Of a stretch of DNA of 64,000 bases, positions 1-12,100 are shown one piece after another. Made by a program: the position numbers and the translations under genes. Position 1 is the first letter of the stretch. Every line of letters begins with the position of its first letter. The DNA is taken from positions 33,652,342-33,716,341 of the forward strand of contig NC_063256.1 of NCBI RefSeq assembly GCF_019578655.1, given 5' to 3'. The notes beneath the pieces are model-generated. The model saw only the letters and a program-made list of their open reading frames with translations. It was not told the origin of the DNA and ran no database searches. This DNA is from Ricinus communis. Its lineage: Eukaryota; Streptophyta; Magnoliopsida; Malpighiales; Euphorbiaceae.

Positions 1-20
1 AACAGAGCAGTGGTTGGGAT

Positions 21-206
21 TTAAGCGGGAAGCTCATCAAATTGAGTGCTCTCTTTCAATTTGCTTTTACAAGAACGTGCATAGTTGTCGTTTTCTTCAA
101 CAACCATCAATGGCATGTCGTTTGCTTTGAAGAACCGAACTACTGTTAAAATTGTGAAATTAAGGTAAGGACCGGGTGAATAGGCTTTTCCAAGATTTGT
201 GGTCAT
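21..206 (-). CDS. possible small protein gene, 61 aa, function unknown
   Basis: An ORF of 61 codons runs from an ATG at 206 to a TAA at 21-23 on the minus strand. It is not recognised. The composition looks protein-like (few low-complexity runs, charged C-terminal half ending in STQFDELPA) and the base composition is clearly less AT-rich than the flanking DNA. Just upstream on the minus strand are two TGGGCT/AGCCCA boxes (about 206-232), which resemble site II promoter elements common in plant housekeeping genes. No signal peptide or clear membrane segment is seen. It could be a complete small protein or the edge of a gene extending beyond the window; the in-frame stop favours the former. The plus strand also carries a good splice-donor-like AAG/GTAAGG at about 163-168, so an exon on the other strand is not excluded. 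Confidence 0.3.
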   Translation of the reverse strand: MTTNLGKAYSPGPYLNFTILTVVRFFKANDMPLMVVEENDNYARSCKSKLKESTQFDELPA

Positions 207-2179
207 GGGCTCACTTTCGATCCTAAAAGCCCATTAAACCTTTTTGGTTAGGCTTAAAAGTCGGCAATTAATTAATTGCATCCGGAAAAAAAATAATAAT
301 AATAATAATTTGATACCCTCTTGCCGCCCGCACCGAAACAGTGCTTAGCCCTAGATGTTCAGTCAATAATAATAATAATAACAAAAATAACTTAAAAAAT
401 GAAAGTAGTAAATAAAGATATAATTAAGTCGAGTAAGCTCATAAATTATTTAGAATCAGCTTTAAAAAATATTTAAAATAAGTTTGATATTAATCAAGTT
501 AAGATATTTAAGTAGTTTGACAAGACAAATCGAATTTAAGTTTCACAATATTTGATTAGATGGATTTGCAAGTTTAACCGAAAATTATTATTTATCTTTT
601 GTATCCTGATAGATTCGATCTAGTCAAATTCGAATATATCAAGTATACTATTAATCGAGTTTAAATTTAAGAATGAGCTCAATTTAATTCAAACTTTATT
701 ATTTTATTTCTTTATTATTTTTATAGAATAATTGAGTCGATCTTTAGTAGAATCAAACTCGAGAATATCATTAATAGAACTCAAACTTAAAAAATAAGGT
801 TTATTATAATCTGATTTAAATTTTAAAATTTTAAATTGAGAATTTTCAGATAGAATTAACCTCTAATTTGCTAATACATTCATTCAATTTGATTTGGTAA
901 ACACTAATTCTGGCATGTTGTGTAAATTTCTTTTCCCAAATATGATAATAACAATTTGTGAGGCTTACTCATTTCTCAACCAACTAATTTCATTAATAAT
1001 ATTTTTATTAATTGTATTTATTTCTTTGAAAACTGTAAAATCTATTTTGGTTCTTATGTTTTGATGTTTATAATAAACATAATCAATAGGTATCGGAGAA
1101 AAAAATAGTTAATAATTAAGTTGATGTTATTGGATAATATTTAAAAACTCTTTCATTTATAATAGAAAATATATGATATTATTTATGCAATAATTGATAA
1201 ATAAATAATATTAGATATTATAAATATTAAATAATTGATATAGAGATTAATGATTAACATCTAAATAGTCATGTATTTTTTATCTCACAAAAAAATATAG
1301 TCATGTTTTTTGCTAGTATAAATACACTCAAAATGGTAAAAGTGTCGATTTACCCCTGCACTTGGAGCCAATAGTAATTAGCCCCTATTTTAATCTTTTA
1401 ACAAATTTATTCAGCAATTTGGTAAAAATAGTCAATTCACCCGTTTAAAAGATTTAACCAATGCAAAAAAATTTAGTTTGGTCCTTAAACTTCATATTAA
1501 ATGTCGAATTCTACAAAAATAATTTTCTCTTGAGTTAGAATAAAATTATTTAATTTTGATATATTTAATCTTATTATCTAATGAAATAATTAAATAATAT
1601 TTGTAATTAAGAAACTTAAGTTAAATAATATTACCAAATATAAGATTATGATTTTATTTAATTTAATATTTCCAAAGCTTATTTGAAATATTTTTAAATT
1701 TTTTTATTTTCTATATAATTTCTATAAATGTTATAAATTATCATAATTGGTAGTTATTGATAAAATAATTGTAATACTTGTAACTTCAAATTTTAATTGC
1801 TTTAATTTTTATAGGGGTAATTTGGTAAATTTTAAATTTAGATTTGTGATTTTAAAAGAGTAATCAATTTTATTTACATTCAAATTAGTTTTATTTAAAA
1901 CACTTATTTTCTATTTAACTTGAAATTAATATTACACTAAATATTGATGATTTATTTATTTTATGCATATATAAATAAATAATAATTTAGACATGGGTGT
2001 CACTATAGCAACTTATTTGGGGGAAACTTATTTGCAATTTTCCATCTTTTACTTAAAAAAAGAAAAAATTTCTCAATAAATTTCTTAGACATTCTAATCT
2101 ACGGTCTAGGCCTAGAAAGAATTATGAATATCTTATTAATTAAGTTATTTTCATGAATAGATAATTCATTAGTCCAGCC
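207..2179. other. AT-rich intergenic sequence
   Basis: No ORF of interest is present. The stretch holds short (TAA)n runs near 290-310 and 366-380 and many AT-rich fragments. A short GC-richer piece at about 318-355 has no recognised meaning. Confidence 0.6.
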
Positions 2180-3499
2180 AGCTCCACCTGAGACATAGGA
2201 GCAGCCAGCGGAGCACCGTAGAACTATGAGTTAAAGTTATATATCCTCTGGATATGTACCATATCAAATTTTTATATAGCATTTTCGATTAATAAATTAT
2301 TATGTATATTATTAATATTATGATTGTATTAATATGTTTTTTGTTATTGTGGATATTGCTTGAAAATTTTTATTATTTTATATTTTATATTTAAATAATT
2401 TATTTATTATTTATCCAATTAATTGATTTATAAATTTGGATTAGTTATTTATTATTTATTTAAATAATAAATTTATGGATTTAATTATTTATTTACTATT
2501 TACTTAATTAATTAAGTTTATGTATGCAATATATGTGTTGTCAAATGTTATTTAATAAGCTATCGAAAAATAGTTAAATTAGTTGCTATTTATATTATTT
2601 TTCACATTGTATTGCATATTGACTCAGGATGAGACGGCAGTAGAACATGTCACGTGATAGGTTGCATCAGAGCACGTGCACATCAGTATTAATCGGAGAC
2701 ATATAGCAAAAGAATATCTTTGGGATGTGTCCTGGTTGAGTATAACTCTTTGAGCTTTGAAAATTTGATTGCCGGAGAAAAAATTATTGGTCGAGCGTTG
2801 CTCTTTGGCGCCGACTATATTGGAAATCAAGTGAGCAGGCTAGATTTAAGGACCTTGGTTGAGCTTCGCTCTCTAGGGCGTCAGTCCTATTGGAATAAGA
2901 GAGCCAAAAGGCTGCTAGTATTAGGATTAGGGTTCTGCTAAAGTGCTCGTCTCGTATGAGTTAAAAATTATTTATTTTTAAATTATGTTATGGCACGCAC
3001 TTATTATTTTTTAATGTTCTATATTATTTTATCAACCATTGCATATGTATATTTATGGCTACTTTACTCCAGATATATAATTTTAACTCACTTCCGAGAC
3101 TGACAGTCTCAATTTTAAATTTTTCAGGTGATAGCTAGGTGTCCCACCAACTTCTTTTTGCAGCCCGACTTCCTTTTTCCTTCGGGCTTATTGTAATTAA
3201 ATCTTAATTTATGTATTTCAAATTATTTGGAATTCTAGGCTTTCCGCAGTAGTAGACTTGGTACTTTATATTTTATCTTGATTTGTTAAAAATTATGAAA
3301 AATTTTTCTAGTCATCCAGCTGAAGAATTAATTTATCTGTATGGTGAATTATGAAAGAGTTGTTGATTTATTTAAGTACTATATATATTGCATGCGATTA
3401 TTTAGATTATTGGCTAGTTAGGCTTGTTGCGGGTTCCGGAGGCCTTAAGCCTACCAATTTCTTAGCACCGGTCACAGACCCACAAACCGGGTCGTGACA
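2180..3499 (+). mobile_element. LTR-like retrotransposon remnant, probably solo or truncated LTR
   Basis: This segment is GC-richer than its surroundings and ends with GGTTCCGGAGGCCTTAAGCC at about 3430-3450 and GGGTCGTGACA at 3489-3499. From family knowledge this resembles the 3' end of LTRs of plant Ty3/gypsy elements, which often finish in GGGTCGTGACA immediately before the primer-binding site. Here no TGGTATCAGAGC follows, so the internal region is missing. Two imperfect copies of a 30-bp GC-rich block (GGTYGAGC...GCTCT) sit at 2790 and 2857. The 5' boundary is not determined; 2180 is where the composition changes. No target-site duplication was identified. Confidence 0.45.
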
Positions 3500-4562
3500 A
3501 CAATACCACAATATATTTTAATTCTAATAAGAATTTAAAGAGATGTAAACTATTAGTTGAACTTAATTTGACATTTTCAATTAAAAATATTATCTCTTAT
3601 TTTTATTGAATAATATGAGTAAATTGTGTCATAATTGAATAATTTTACTTTAACTCAATATAAATCTATTTTTTATAATTTGATATTTGGCATGAAGTTT
3701 AAGAAACAAATTAAATTTTTTATATTGAGTAAGTCTTTTGAAAGGGTTGAATTGACCATTTTTAATAAGTTGTTGTATAAATTGGCTAGAAATTTAACAT
3801 GAGCTAATTGTTCATTGATTACAAGTTCGAGAGGCAAATTGACATTTTAGCCCACTCAAAATATATTATAATAAAATTGATAAAACTTTATCTCTATGTC
3901 TAAATAGGAATTTTTTTTTTTATAAGCCTGATGTATGTTTTCATTTATACATTAAACTGATATATAACTTATATATTTATTAATTTTTAATAATAGAGTA
4001 TATATAAATTATCTAATACCAAAGTGAAAAATTCTTATATTTACATATCAATTCTTTTATTAATTGTAAGATAAAAATACTAGATCTAGATAATTCTTTT
4101 TCAAAATAAGTTATAATGTAACTTTTACCTGCATAATTATATATATTGCAATAACTAAAAAAGTAATATATATATATATATATATAAAATGTACACTTTA
4201 ATTGGTATATATTTAATTATTTAAAATTAATAAATACTGTAATCACCCAACTAGATGCCAATGTATATGTGGGTGGGAAGATTTATAGATGAAATATGTG
4301 TAATCAAAAACAGATTTGAAATTTTTGATAAGGCAATGTCAATATATTCAACTTCTTCAAATCACCAAACACTGCCAAACCTTTCACCAGCTTTTTAATT
4401 TGCAGCACTAAACAAACAGAAAAAAAAAAAAAAGAGAAAGAAAGCCTTAACCATTTTTGTCTTTGGTTGGTTCAACTTCCATACCTCACACCCCTTCTAC
4501 TGTGTCTCCATATATTTGCGGTTGCTGCCTCCATCAGCTAACTCTCATCTCAATACCAAATT
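3500..4562 (+). promoter_or_regulatory. upstream region of the ABCG gene
   Basis: AT-rich DNA with a (TA)n run at about 4165-4187. The last 200 bp before the ABCG start are less AT-rich, with an A-run near 4420-4434 followed by pyrimidine-rich leader-like sequence (about 4470-4560). A TATA-like ATATATTT lies at 4510, but it is only about 50 nt from the ATG, so it is not a convincing core promoter. Real transcription start is unknown. Confidence 0.3.
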
Positions 4563-6542
4563 ATGGCATCTTGTTTCAATAAACCAAGCATAGAAGAAGA
4601 CTCAGCTGTACTCTGCTCAACTACTACTTCTGATTCCCCAGAGGAAAACACCAGCTCCTCCTCTTCTTCCCACCACCTCTCACCACCACCACCACCACCG
4701 CCACCATCAATACCATCTCACTATTCTCAAATATCCTACAAACTTACAGTAACAGATCTTTCCTACACCATATCTCCTAGTGAGTCAATTGCTGCCTCAT
4801 TTTGTCACTTGCTGCAAAAGCCCAAGTCTATTAACATACTTCAATCAGTCACTTTCCAAGCAAGAAGGTCTGAAATTCTTGCCATTGTTGGTCCAAGTGG
4901 TACTGGAAAATCTAGTCTTCTTCGGATAATATCAGGAAGAGTTAGAGATAAAGATTTCAATCCAAAGAGTATATCCATAAATGGTCGATATATTTCTAGT
5001 CCTTCTCAGTTGAGAAAGATATGTGGATTTATAGCACAAGAAGATAATTTGCTTCCTTTACTTACAGTGAAGGAAACACTGATGTATAGCGCCAAGTTTA
5101 GACTCACGGAAATGAGTGCAAAAGACAAAGAAGAAAGAGTAGAAAGCTTGATGATAGAACTTGGCCTCTCCCATGTTGCTGATAGTTTTGTTGGTGATGA
5201 AGAGAATAGAGGTATTTCTGGTGGAGAAAGGAAAAGGGTATCTATTGGTGTTGACATGATTCATGATCCTGCAATCTTACTTCTTGATGAGCCAACTTCA
5301 GGTCTGGACAGCACTTCAGCACTTCAAGTTATCGAGCTTCTTTCTTCAATGGCAAAAGCAAGGTCAAGGACAGTTGTGTTATCCATACACCAACCAAGTT
5401 ACAGAATCCTTAGATACATTCACAACTTTGTGATTTTATCTCATGGTTCAGTTGTTCATAATGGTAACTTGGAATCATTGGAGGAAACTATAACTAAACT
5501 AGGATTTCAAATCCCATTGCAACTGCATGCGCTAGAGTTTGCAATGGAAATCATGCATACACTTGAAGCTTCAAAGTCCAAAACTTACACATCTCCTCTA
5601 GAAAACAATCATGAGCCACATTCATACTCAATTTGGCATGATGAATCAATTGGTCAATCAAATGAAGGTATGATCAAGAAAAAGGGTAATTATGATTTTT
5701 TTAATCTTTCTGAGATCATGTATTTATGCTCAAGATTTTGGAAGATTATTTATAGGACAAAGCAGCTATTCCTGGCAAGAACAATGCAAGCCGTTGTTGG
5801 AGGATTTGGATTAGGCAGTGTGTATATAAAGGTAAGAAAAGATGAAGGAGGAATTACTGAAAGATTAGGTCTCTTTGCGTTCAGCCTAAGTTTTCTTCTT
5901 TCATCCACAGTTGAAGCACTTCCTATCTATCTTCAAGAGCGAAAAGTTCTGATGAAAGAAGCATCAAGAGGAGCTTACAAGATCTCCTCTTACATGATAG
6001 CTAACACCATTGTTTTCTTGCCATTCTTGTTTGCTGTTGCTATTCTTTTCTCAGTACCGGTTTACTGGCTTGTTGGCCTAAACCCTTCCGCCTCTGCTTT
6101 CATCTTCTTCACATTTGTGGTTTGGCTCATAGTGTTGATGGCCAGTTCATTAGTTCTCTTCTTAAGTGCAGCATCGCCTGACTTCATTTCAGGGAATTCT
6201 TTAATCTGCACAGTTCTTGGAGCATTCTTTTTGTTCTCTGGATACTTCATTCCAAAAGAGAACATACCAAAGTATTGGATTTTCATGTACTATGTTTCCC
6301 TTTATAGGTACCCTTTAGATTGCCTTGTTACAAATGAGTATTGGAGCATGAGAAGTGAGTGTTTTTCTTGGCAAAATGGTGATGATCAATGTCTGGTTAC
6401 TGGAAATGATGTGTTGAAGAGTAGAGGACTTGACAAGGATAGTAGGTGGAGTAATGTTGGGATCATGCTGGGTTTCTTTGTGTTCTATCGTTTGCTTTGT
6501 TGGGTTATTCTTGCTCGAAGGGCTTCCAAAACAACTATATAA
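4563..6542 (+). CDS. ABC transporter G family half-transporter (WBC type)
   Basis: Intronless gene for 659 aa, a normal length for plant ABCG half-transporters, which dimerise in the plasma membrane to export lipids, hormones or secondary metabolites. The N-terminus (1-55) is Ser/Pro-rich, with eight consecutive prolines at 41-48. The nucleotide-binding domain follows: Walker A GPSGTGKS at 110-117, signature ISGGE at 218-222, Walker B ILLLDEP at 238-244 and the H-loop His at 276. This NBD-then-TMD order is the reverse-topology arrangement of ABCG proteins. The membrane domain (about 395-655) has around six hydrophobic segments and the ABC2-type motif FFLFSGYFI. Within the family it looks closest to the intronless ABCG4/5/8/10/23 group; the exact orthologue and substrate cannot be assigned. 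All catalytic motifs are intact, so it is probably functional. The start is the first ATG of the frame, in leader-like context. Confidence 0.95.
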   Translation: MASCFNKPSIEEDSAVLCSTTTSDSPEENTSSSSSSHHLSPPPPPPPPSIPSHYSQISYKLTVTDLSYTISPSESIAASFCHLLQKPKSINILQSVTFQARRSEILAIVGPSGTGKSSLLRIISGRVRDKDFNPKSISINGRYISSPSQLRKICGFIAQEDNLLPLLTVKETLMYSAKFRLTEMSAKDKEERVESLMIELGLSHVADSFVGDEENRGISGGERKRVSIGVDMIHDPAILLLDEPTSGLDSTSALQVIELLSSMAKARSRTVVLSIHQPSYRILRYIHNFVILSHGSVVHNGNLESLEETITKLGFQIPLQLHALEFAMEIMHTLEASKSKTYTSPLENNHEPHSYSIWHDESIGQSNEGMIKKKGNYDFFNLSEIMYLCSRFWKIIYRTKQLFLARTMQAVVGGFGLGSVYIKVRKDEGGITERLGLFAFSLSFLLSSTVEALPIYLQERKVLMKEASRGAYKISSYMIANTIVFLPFLFAVAILFSVPVYWLVGLNPSASAFIFFTFVVWLIVLMASSLVLFLSAASPDFISGNSLICTVLGAFFLFSGYFIPKENIPKYWIFMYYVSLYRYPLDCLVTNEYWSMRSECFSWQNGDDQCLVTGNDVLKSRGLDKDSRWSNVGIMLGFFVFYRLLCWVILARRASKTTI

Positions 6543-6684
6543 TTTTATACATCTTCATAAATTATACTATGAAACTGCTATACTTCATTCTAAAATTGTA
6601 CACGAGCAATATATAATCATATACAAATGAAATAATTGCAATGACTGTTTGTAAGAAATATATAGGTTGACATCCAAGATTTTA

Positions 6685-6736
<52 letters not shown>

Positions 6737-7459
6737 TATGTAAATTTATTTATTTATTTATGTTACATGTTAATATTATGCCAAATATATATTTAAATAT
6801 TTAAATTTTGATTATTTAATTAATTTATCGTTTTATTTTTCAATTTAATTTAATAAACTGAATTCTATTTTTATAACCCTTCAAATATTTTTTATTTTTT
6901 TTATTTGACCTAACAAACATATATAAATTCAATTTTTAATAATATTAAAACATCTAATACTCAATACACGGATGAAGTTATATATCAAAAATTATTTAAA
7001 TATTACATAAAAATATAAATTTAAATATTTATTAAATTATATCTAAAATTAAAATATTAAAATAAATAAATAGCTAAAATTTAGGTGCCTGAATGCATTT
7101 AGCCTAAAATCATCTAATATTGCTACATGCCTGAACAATTTTGTATAATTATTTATTTTTCATATTCTAAGGAAGCAAGCAATCAATACCCATGTCACCT
7201 ATACTCATCCAAATTAAGATGTTAATTACATAAGTTAAGTCTATCTTTTCTCATTTATTTTGTTGGTCTTTAACAGGAAAAATCCATTTTATGGACAAGA
7301 GGCCGATTGCTCCCTTATCCCAAAAAAAAAAAAAAAAAATCATATTATCGTGTATTATAATAAAAACAAACTCGGCTTGCAAAGCCACCTTATTTTATTA
7401 AAAAAAATTACATTATAATACTATAATAGAGAATACTTTCTGATTTATTCTTTAATAAA
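6543..7459. other. 3' flank of ABCG, AT-rich
   Basis: This holds the presumed ABCG 3' UTR (AT-rich with AATAAT-like signals from 6600) and a (TA)n microsatellite at 6689-6733. A short A-run lies at 7322-7340. Nothing else is recognised. Confidence 0.5.
6689..6733. repeat. (TA)n microsatellite
   Basis: About 22 uninterrupted TA dinucleotides directly downstream of the ABCG gene. Similar runs occur at 15200-15244, 15485-15521, 16753-16783, 31211-31239 and 39161-39200. Confidence 0.95.
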
Positions 7460-8700
7460 TTAGCAAATTTTGTCTTAATATTCTGCGAAAATCTAATGTG
7501 TCTAAATTAGTACTCGCAAGTGCATGAACCGTTACTATAAGAGTAAGTTCACAATAAGGTCGATCTCTCAAGGAACTATAAGACTACTTATTATAAAGAC
7601 TAATTATCAACAAAAAATAATAACAATAAATCTAAACACTCTAAATCAGTACTTTGAGAGAATAATATTTATAAAATAAAGTAACTAAACAATAAATAAA
7701 TATGCAATGCAAATGCTTATGATTTAAAACTATATGCTAAAAATAGTATTTAGCCTAGCCATTTACTTAATAATCTCTTTGTTTTACTTTAAACCTAGAT
7801 CTAGTGAATGAGATGGTAATGTGCATTTTCCTTTAGTCACTCAAACTAATAATGCAACTAGAGTTTTTTATACCTACATAGATTGAAGCAAAGTTGGTAT
7901 TTCTAATACATTCAATCTAAATATGTTCATCATAATTACTATTGCTAAATTAATATGATGATTAACTAACAATAATAACTGAAACTAATAAAAAATATAA
8001 AGGTAAAGAAATCATTTATTAAATAAATAAATAATAAGATTCATACAAAAGTAAAACGGCTAAACTAAACGCTTATGAAAACTAGCCTAATATATTTAAC
8101 TCAATGGTCATGATATTAAATAGAAAGTAAAAACTCCATCTAGATTTAGAATTTCTTCAAGTAGAAAGATGATTGGTCCTCACTCTCCACTTCTTGAAAA
8201 GCTCCTTAAATCTTAAAAATAGTAATAAAAACTAAACTAAAGTATTTATGGAAGAATTGTAAAAAGAAAAACGGTGGACAAATGTAGAAAGCAGATATGA
8301 GAAAACTCTCATTCTTTCTCCTAGAACTAAGTTTATAGAGATATATTGTAGAGAAGAGCCATCCTCTAAGTAAGTTTTCCTAGAAATAAGTATATCCAAT
8401 ATAAGCCTATTTAATAGATAAGACTATAAGTATTTTTATCTCCACCAAATACAATCTCATCAATAACTCTTAATATAGATTCTAATAATTATACAAAATG
8501 ACTAAAATGTCATTTAGGTCTTGTAATTTTTTACCAGGCCTTACAAATAGCAGTCTATGTGTCTTAATTTTGGGCATTGATATGAACATATCCAATTAAG
8601 TTTCTTTTTGAGTATTTAGCTCTATATTTTCCTCTCTTTGCTAATATTACCTGAAAATAGACAATTAAACTTAAGTGGGGTGAAAACACATATTTTTACC
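7460..8700. mobile_element. probable dispersed repeat, family uncertain
   Basis: The sequence starting near 7510 (CTCGCAAGTGCATGAACCGT then a run reading like GGTCGATCTCTCAAGGAACT at about 7559) resembles a dispersed plant repeat in which 'GCAAGTGCAC' is followed by a 'cga...cc...agg' motif, often retroelement-derived. That resemblance is from memory. The stretch is more complex than the surrounding AT-rich DNA but has no ORF, no LTR pair and no visible target duplication. Boundaries are approximate. Confidence 0.25.
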
Positions 8701-8799
8701 ATATTATATATAGAAATCATATTATTAAAGCTCTAAAATATCCTAAATATTTATATATAATTTAGACCTATTAAAATCGATGTTATAATATAATATTTT

Positions 8800-9102
8800 T
8801 TGTGGAAAAAAAAAATCTTACTTCCTCCTTTAATTATGGGTTTTGACTTTGCCCTTCCTCTTAGAGTGAATATTTGTCTTTGCTATATTTATCAGGAACT
8901 TAAACGACCAATAACATGTGGAGTTATTCTTCAATTTTTGTGGGAGTTGAATAAAAATAAAATTCATTTTTTATGCTTCAAGGCAGATGCAATGCAAAGT
9001 TTGGGGATGAAGTTGTTATTTGTGATGACATTCATCTTCCAAAGGAATTTCCTAATTGTTCTAAATTGGATGGCCATGAAGTGGGGAAAAATCTATTTAT
9101 GA
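8800..9102 (+). pseudogene. possible decayed coding relic
   Basis: A 100-codon ORF exists here, but the more protein-like reading is a second frame at about 8989-9103, giving a stretch with GDEVVICDDIHLPKEF before a stop. No family is recognised, and there is no start, splice context or flanking gene structure to support an active gene. Best treated as a fragment of unknown origin, or chance. Confidence 0.12.
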
Positions 9103-9109
9103 TGTAAAT

Positions 9110-12100
9110 TTTGGAGATAAATTATGATCTCCTTTTGGAATGTTCTTTTATTTAAATTTAAAAGCCATATATATTTATTTAAAATAAAATGTAGTTCTAT
9201 GTTTTTAATTTTTTTTACAAAAGTTCGAGTCAAATTGGACTATATTTAACTAATTTATTTAAATATATTCAGAAAAATAAAGTATACTTCTAAATTTATG
9301 AATAGGTCTAGTAATGAATAATAATATTATTTGTCTCCTTTTTTTATTAAGCACTGAAATAATTAAATTGGTATTAAAAATTTATTCCATTTTAAAATAA
9401 AAACTTGAATTTCATCTTTTTAATTTTGTGGTTTGAGTACCATCAATTTTTGAATTTGAACGTTTTATATGTACATGTCTTTTTAGTATCGTAAAATTAA
9501 GCCGATTAATTTTACATTGAATTAAAATTTTTAAAGAGTTTAGATTTGATTTATTTATTAATAAGACAAATTTGAACCAAATTTACTATCTCTATTTATA
9601 GCTTGTGTCTAAATAAATTTAATAAAATTAAACATTTGGTGAATTCATTAGAAGATAAAATATTTATTATAATATTATAACATATTTATTAAGTTTAAAC
9701 AAATTATTTTAAAATTTATGACGAATAAAAAACATAAATTGTCATCAAATTATTAATATTATATTACAAACTCAGCTCATAAATTTAACTAATTGAGTTT
9801 TATTTAATTTAAAGATGAACTTTTACAAAATCCAGCTTTGGCATCTTTATTATTTCTCATGCCAACTTTTGTTTCTGTGGCCAAATGACCCCACAATAAA
9901 AGTAGAACAATGAGAGTTGCTGAAAATGAGGATCTTCTACATTCAGCCCCATAGCTTGTTGCTAACGTGTGCCCTCTTGATTGGTTATAACAATGGTGGT
10001 GCCAACAACATGTGGAGTTGAAAGAAAAAGAAAAAAGAAAAAAAATGAGTAATGCCACAGCCGAAAATTATTTATTTCAATTTTTATCAGTATGATGTAA
10101 TATATTTTTATTAAATTATTTTTAATATTTTAAAATCTAGTAATAGTTATATTTTATAAAATTACTAAATATTTAAATTTTTCTTTACTTTATTTTAGTA
10201 ATTCATTGCTAAGAGCAAATTTTATAAGTTTATTTTATCTAATTATATTTTTTATTAAAATAATATATTATTTATGAAAAATAATATATTATAAATAGAA
10301 TAATTATTTTTATTTATTTTCTTAGACATTTAATCATATTATTAAAATTTAGTAATTATTTAATAGAAAATATTTAATTAAAACCTGGAGTTGATAAATA
10401 AAAAAATTAAAAGAAATTCAATACTTCAGTATCATTAACTTGCCATAAGACTTTTAACCTTATATTAAAATGCATTTAATAATAGATTAATCACGATTAA
10501 ACAAAAATAAACAATATATCTTTCCAAGAAAAGAATGAGGAAAAAATATAAGAAATGATGGATCTTAAATTGTCATGGTAAAAAGAACAAGGATTAATAT
10601 TAAATATTAAATAGTATATAAACATGAAATAGAATTAACATATATATTATTCATGTTGCTTGGCATATTGACTTGGATTTACTGCCATCAAAATAAGAAT
10701 AATTTCCTTGAATTTAAAATATTTTAATATTTTTTTACGTATAAAATACAATTTAAATCTTCTTATTATTTAAAAATATATAATTTAAATTTATAATAAA
10801 ATACAATGATTCGACTCAATGTTTACTATAATATATAAATAAAGAATATTAATTTCTTAAAATTAATTATTTATAATAATTTTATTGATGAAATATTATA
10901 ATAAAAAGATTATATATTATGAACACATTAATTGAAGAGAATTAAATAAGAAATAATTTATTTTTTCTCTAACCTCTTATTTTTAAATTCTAATAGGATT
11001 CTTATTAGTGATGTATTTAATTAAATTTAGTTATATATAAAATTATAATATAATTACATTGGAGTGAAATTAGTTGTTGTTTAATTTTAAGAGTACTTTA
11101 GTCGGTTTAAAAAATTATTTACTCTTTCTTACTTATATATCATCCTTTCAAAATGTGATCACATGAGCCCATAAAAGTATATGTATATTTTATATTCGCA
11201 TAAAGGGTCAATCAACTTTTTGAATTTATGTCAAGAGATTAAATAATAGACCTAATTTTATTTTTTTTAACAATTAAACCAATAGACTAAATAAATTCAA
11301 ATCTTGACTGTATTCAATGCTTGCATCACACATGTTTATCAAAGAGCATAAATTAAATGTTTATTAATATAATTAATTTTATTAATGTTAATTGATTTAT
11401 TAATATGTTAGACGAAGATGGTGAAGTGGTTGTAGTGAATATAAAAATATGATAATAGTGGAGTACCGTGGGAGTAGTGACAATGTTGTAAGAAAAAATA
11501 ATTAATTAAAATAAAAAAATAAAAATATATATAACTTTTTTTATTATATATCCAAAACTAAAAGTTTATAAATTCATCCACCCACATGACTAAAAGCATT
11601 TAGTTAACAAAAGTGCAACTAGAATCTACTTGAGAACTAGATCCTTGCCTAAAGTAATAAATACGAAAACTATATTAGGTAAGAAAAAATAAGAATATAT
11701 TTATCTATGTATATATGATATTTCATGTGGGAATTTTTAGCATAACCTAATTTTAGTTTCTCCTTTGCCATATATGGTAGTACGTCTATATGTTTTGTGT
11801 TCCTTTAGCTTCAATATCAATAATTCAAAATTTCTTATTCCAATCCCACATTAAATACCATAACTATATGAACATTTGGAACCCAATTCTCCAACAAAAG
11901 ATTATCTATACAAATATTCCTACCAAATTATGTTCGTCAATGTACCATAAGTTCTTATAATTAAATGTTAGTGTTGAAGTGACACCATATTGGGTTTATG
12001 TTTTTACTCATGAATTCAAAGAATCTCAACTTTAATTCGGAATAAATTAAAGTTTTAACGACTAATGATTCCCATTGGAATTAATTAATTAATCCCTTAT

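Noticed and set aside
5006..6286. Minus-strand ORFs inside the ABCG gene
   Set aside because: Shadows of the coding strand without any recognisable protein.
9804..10058. 84-codon minus-strand ORF with a hydrophobic start
   Set aside because: No family resemblance and no promoter or splice context; probably chance in a less AT-rich patch.
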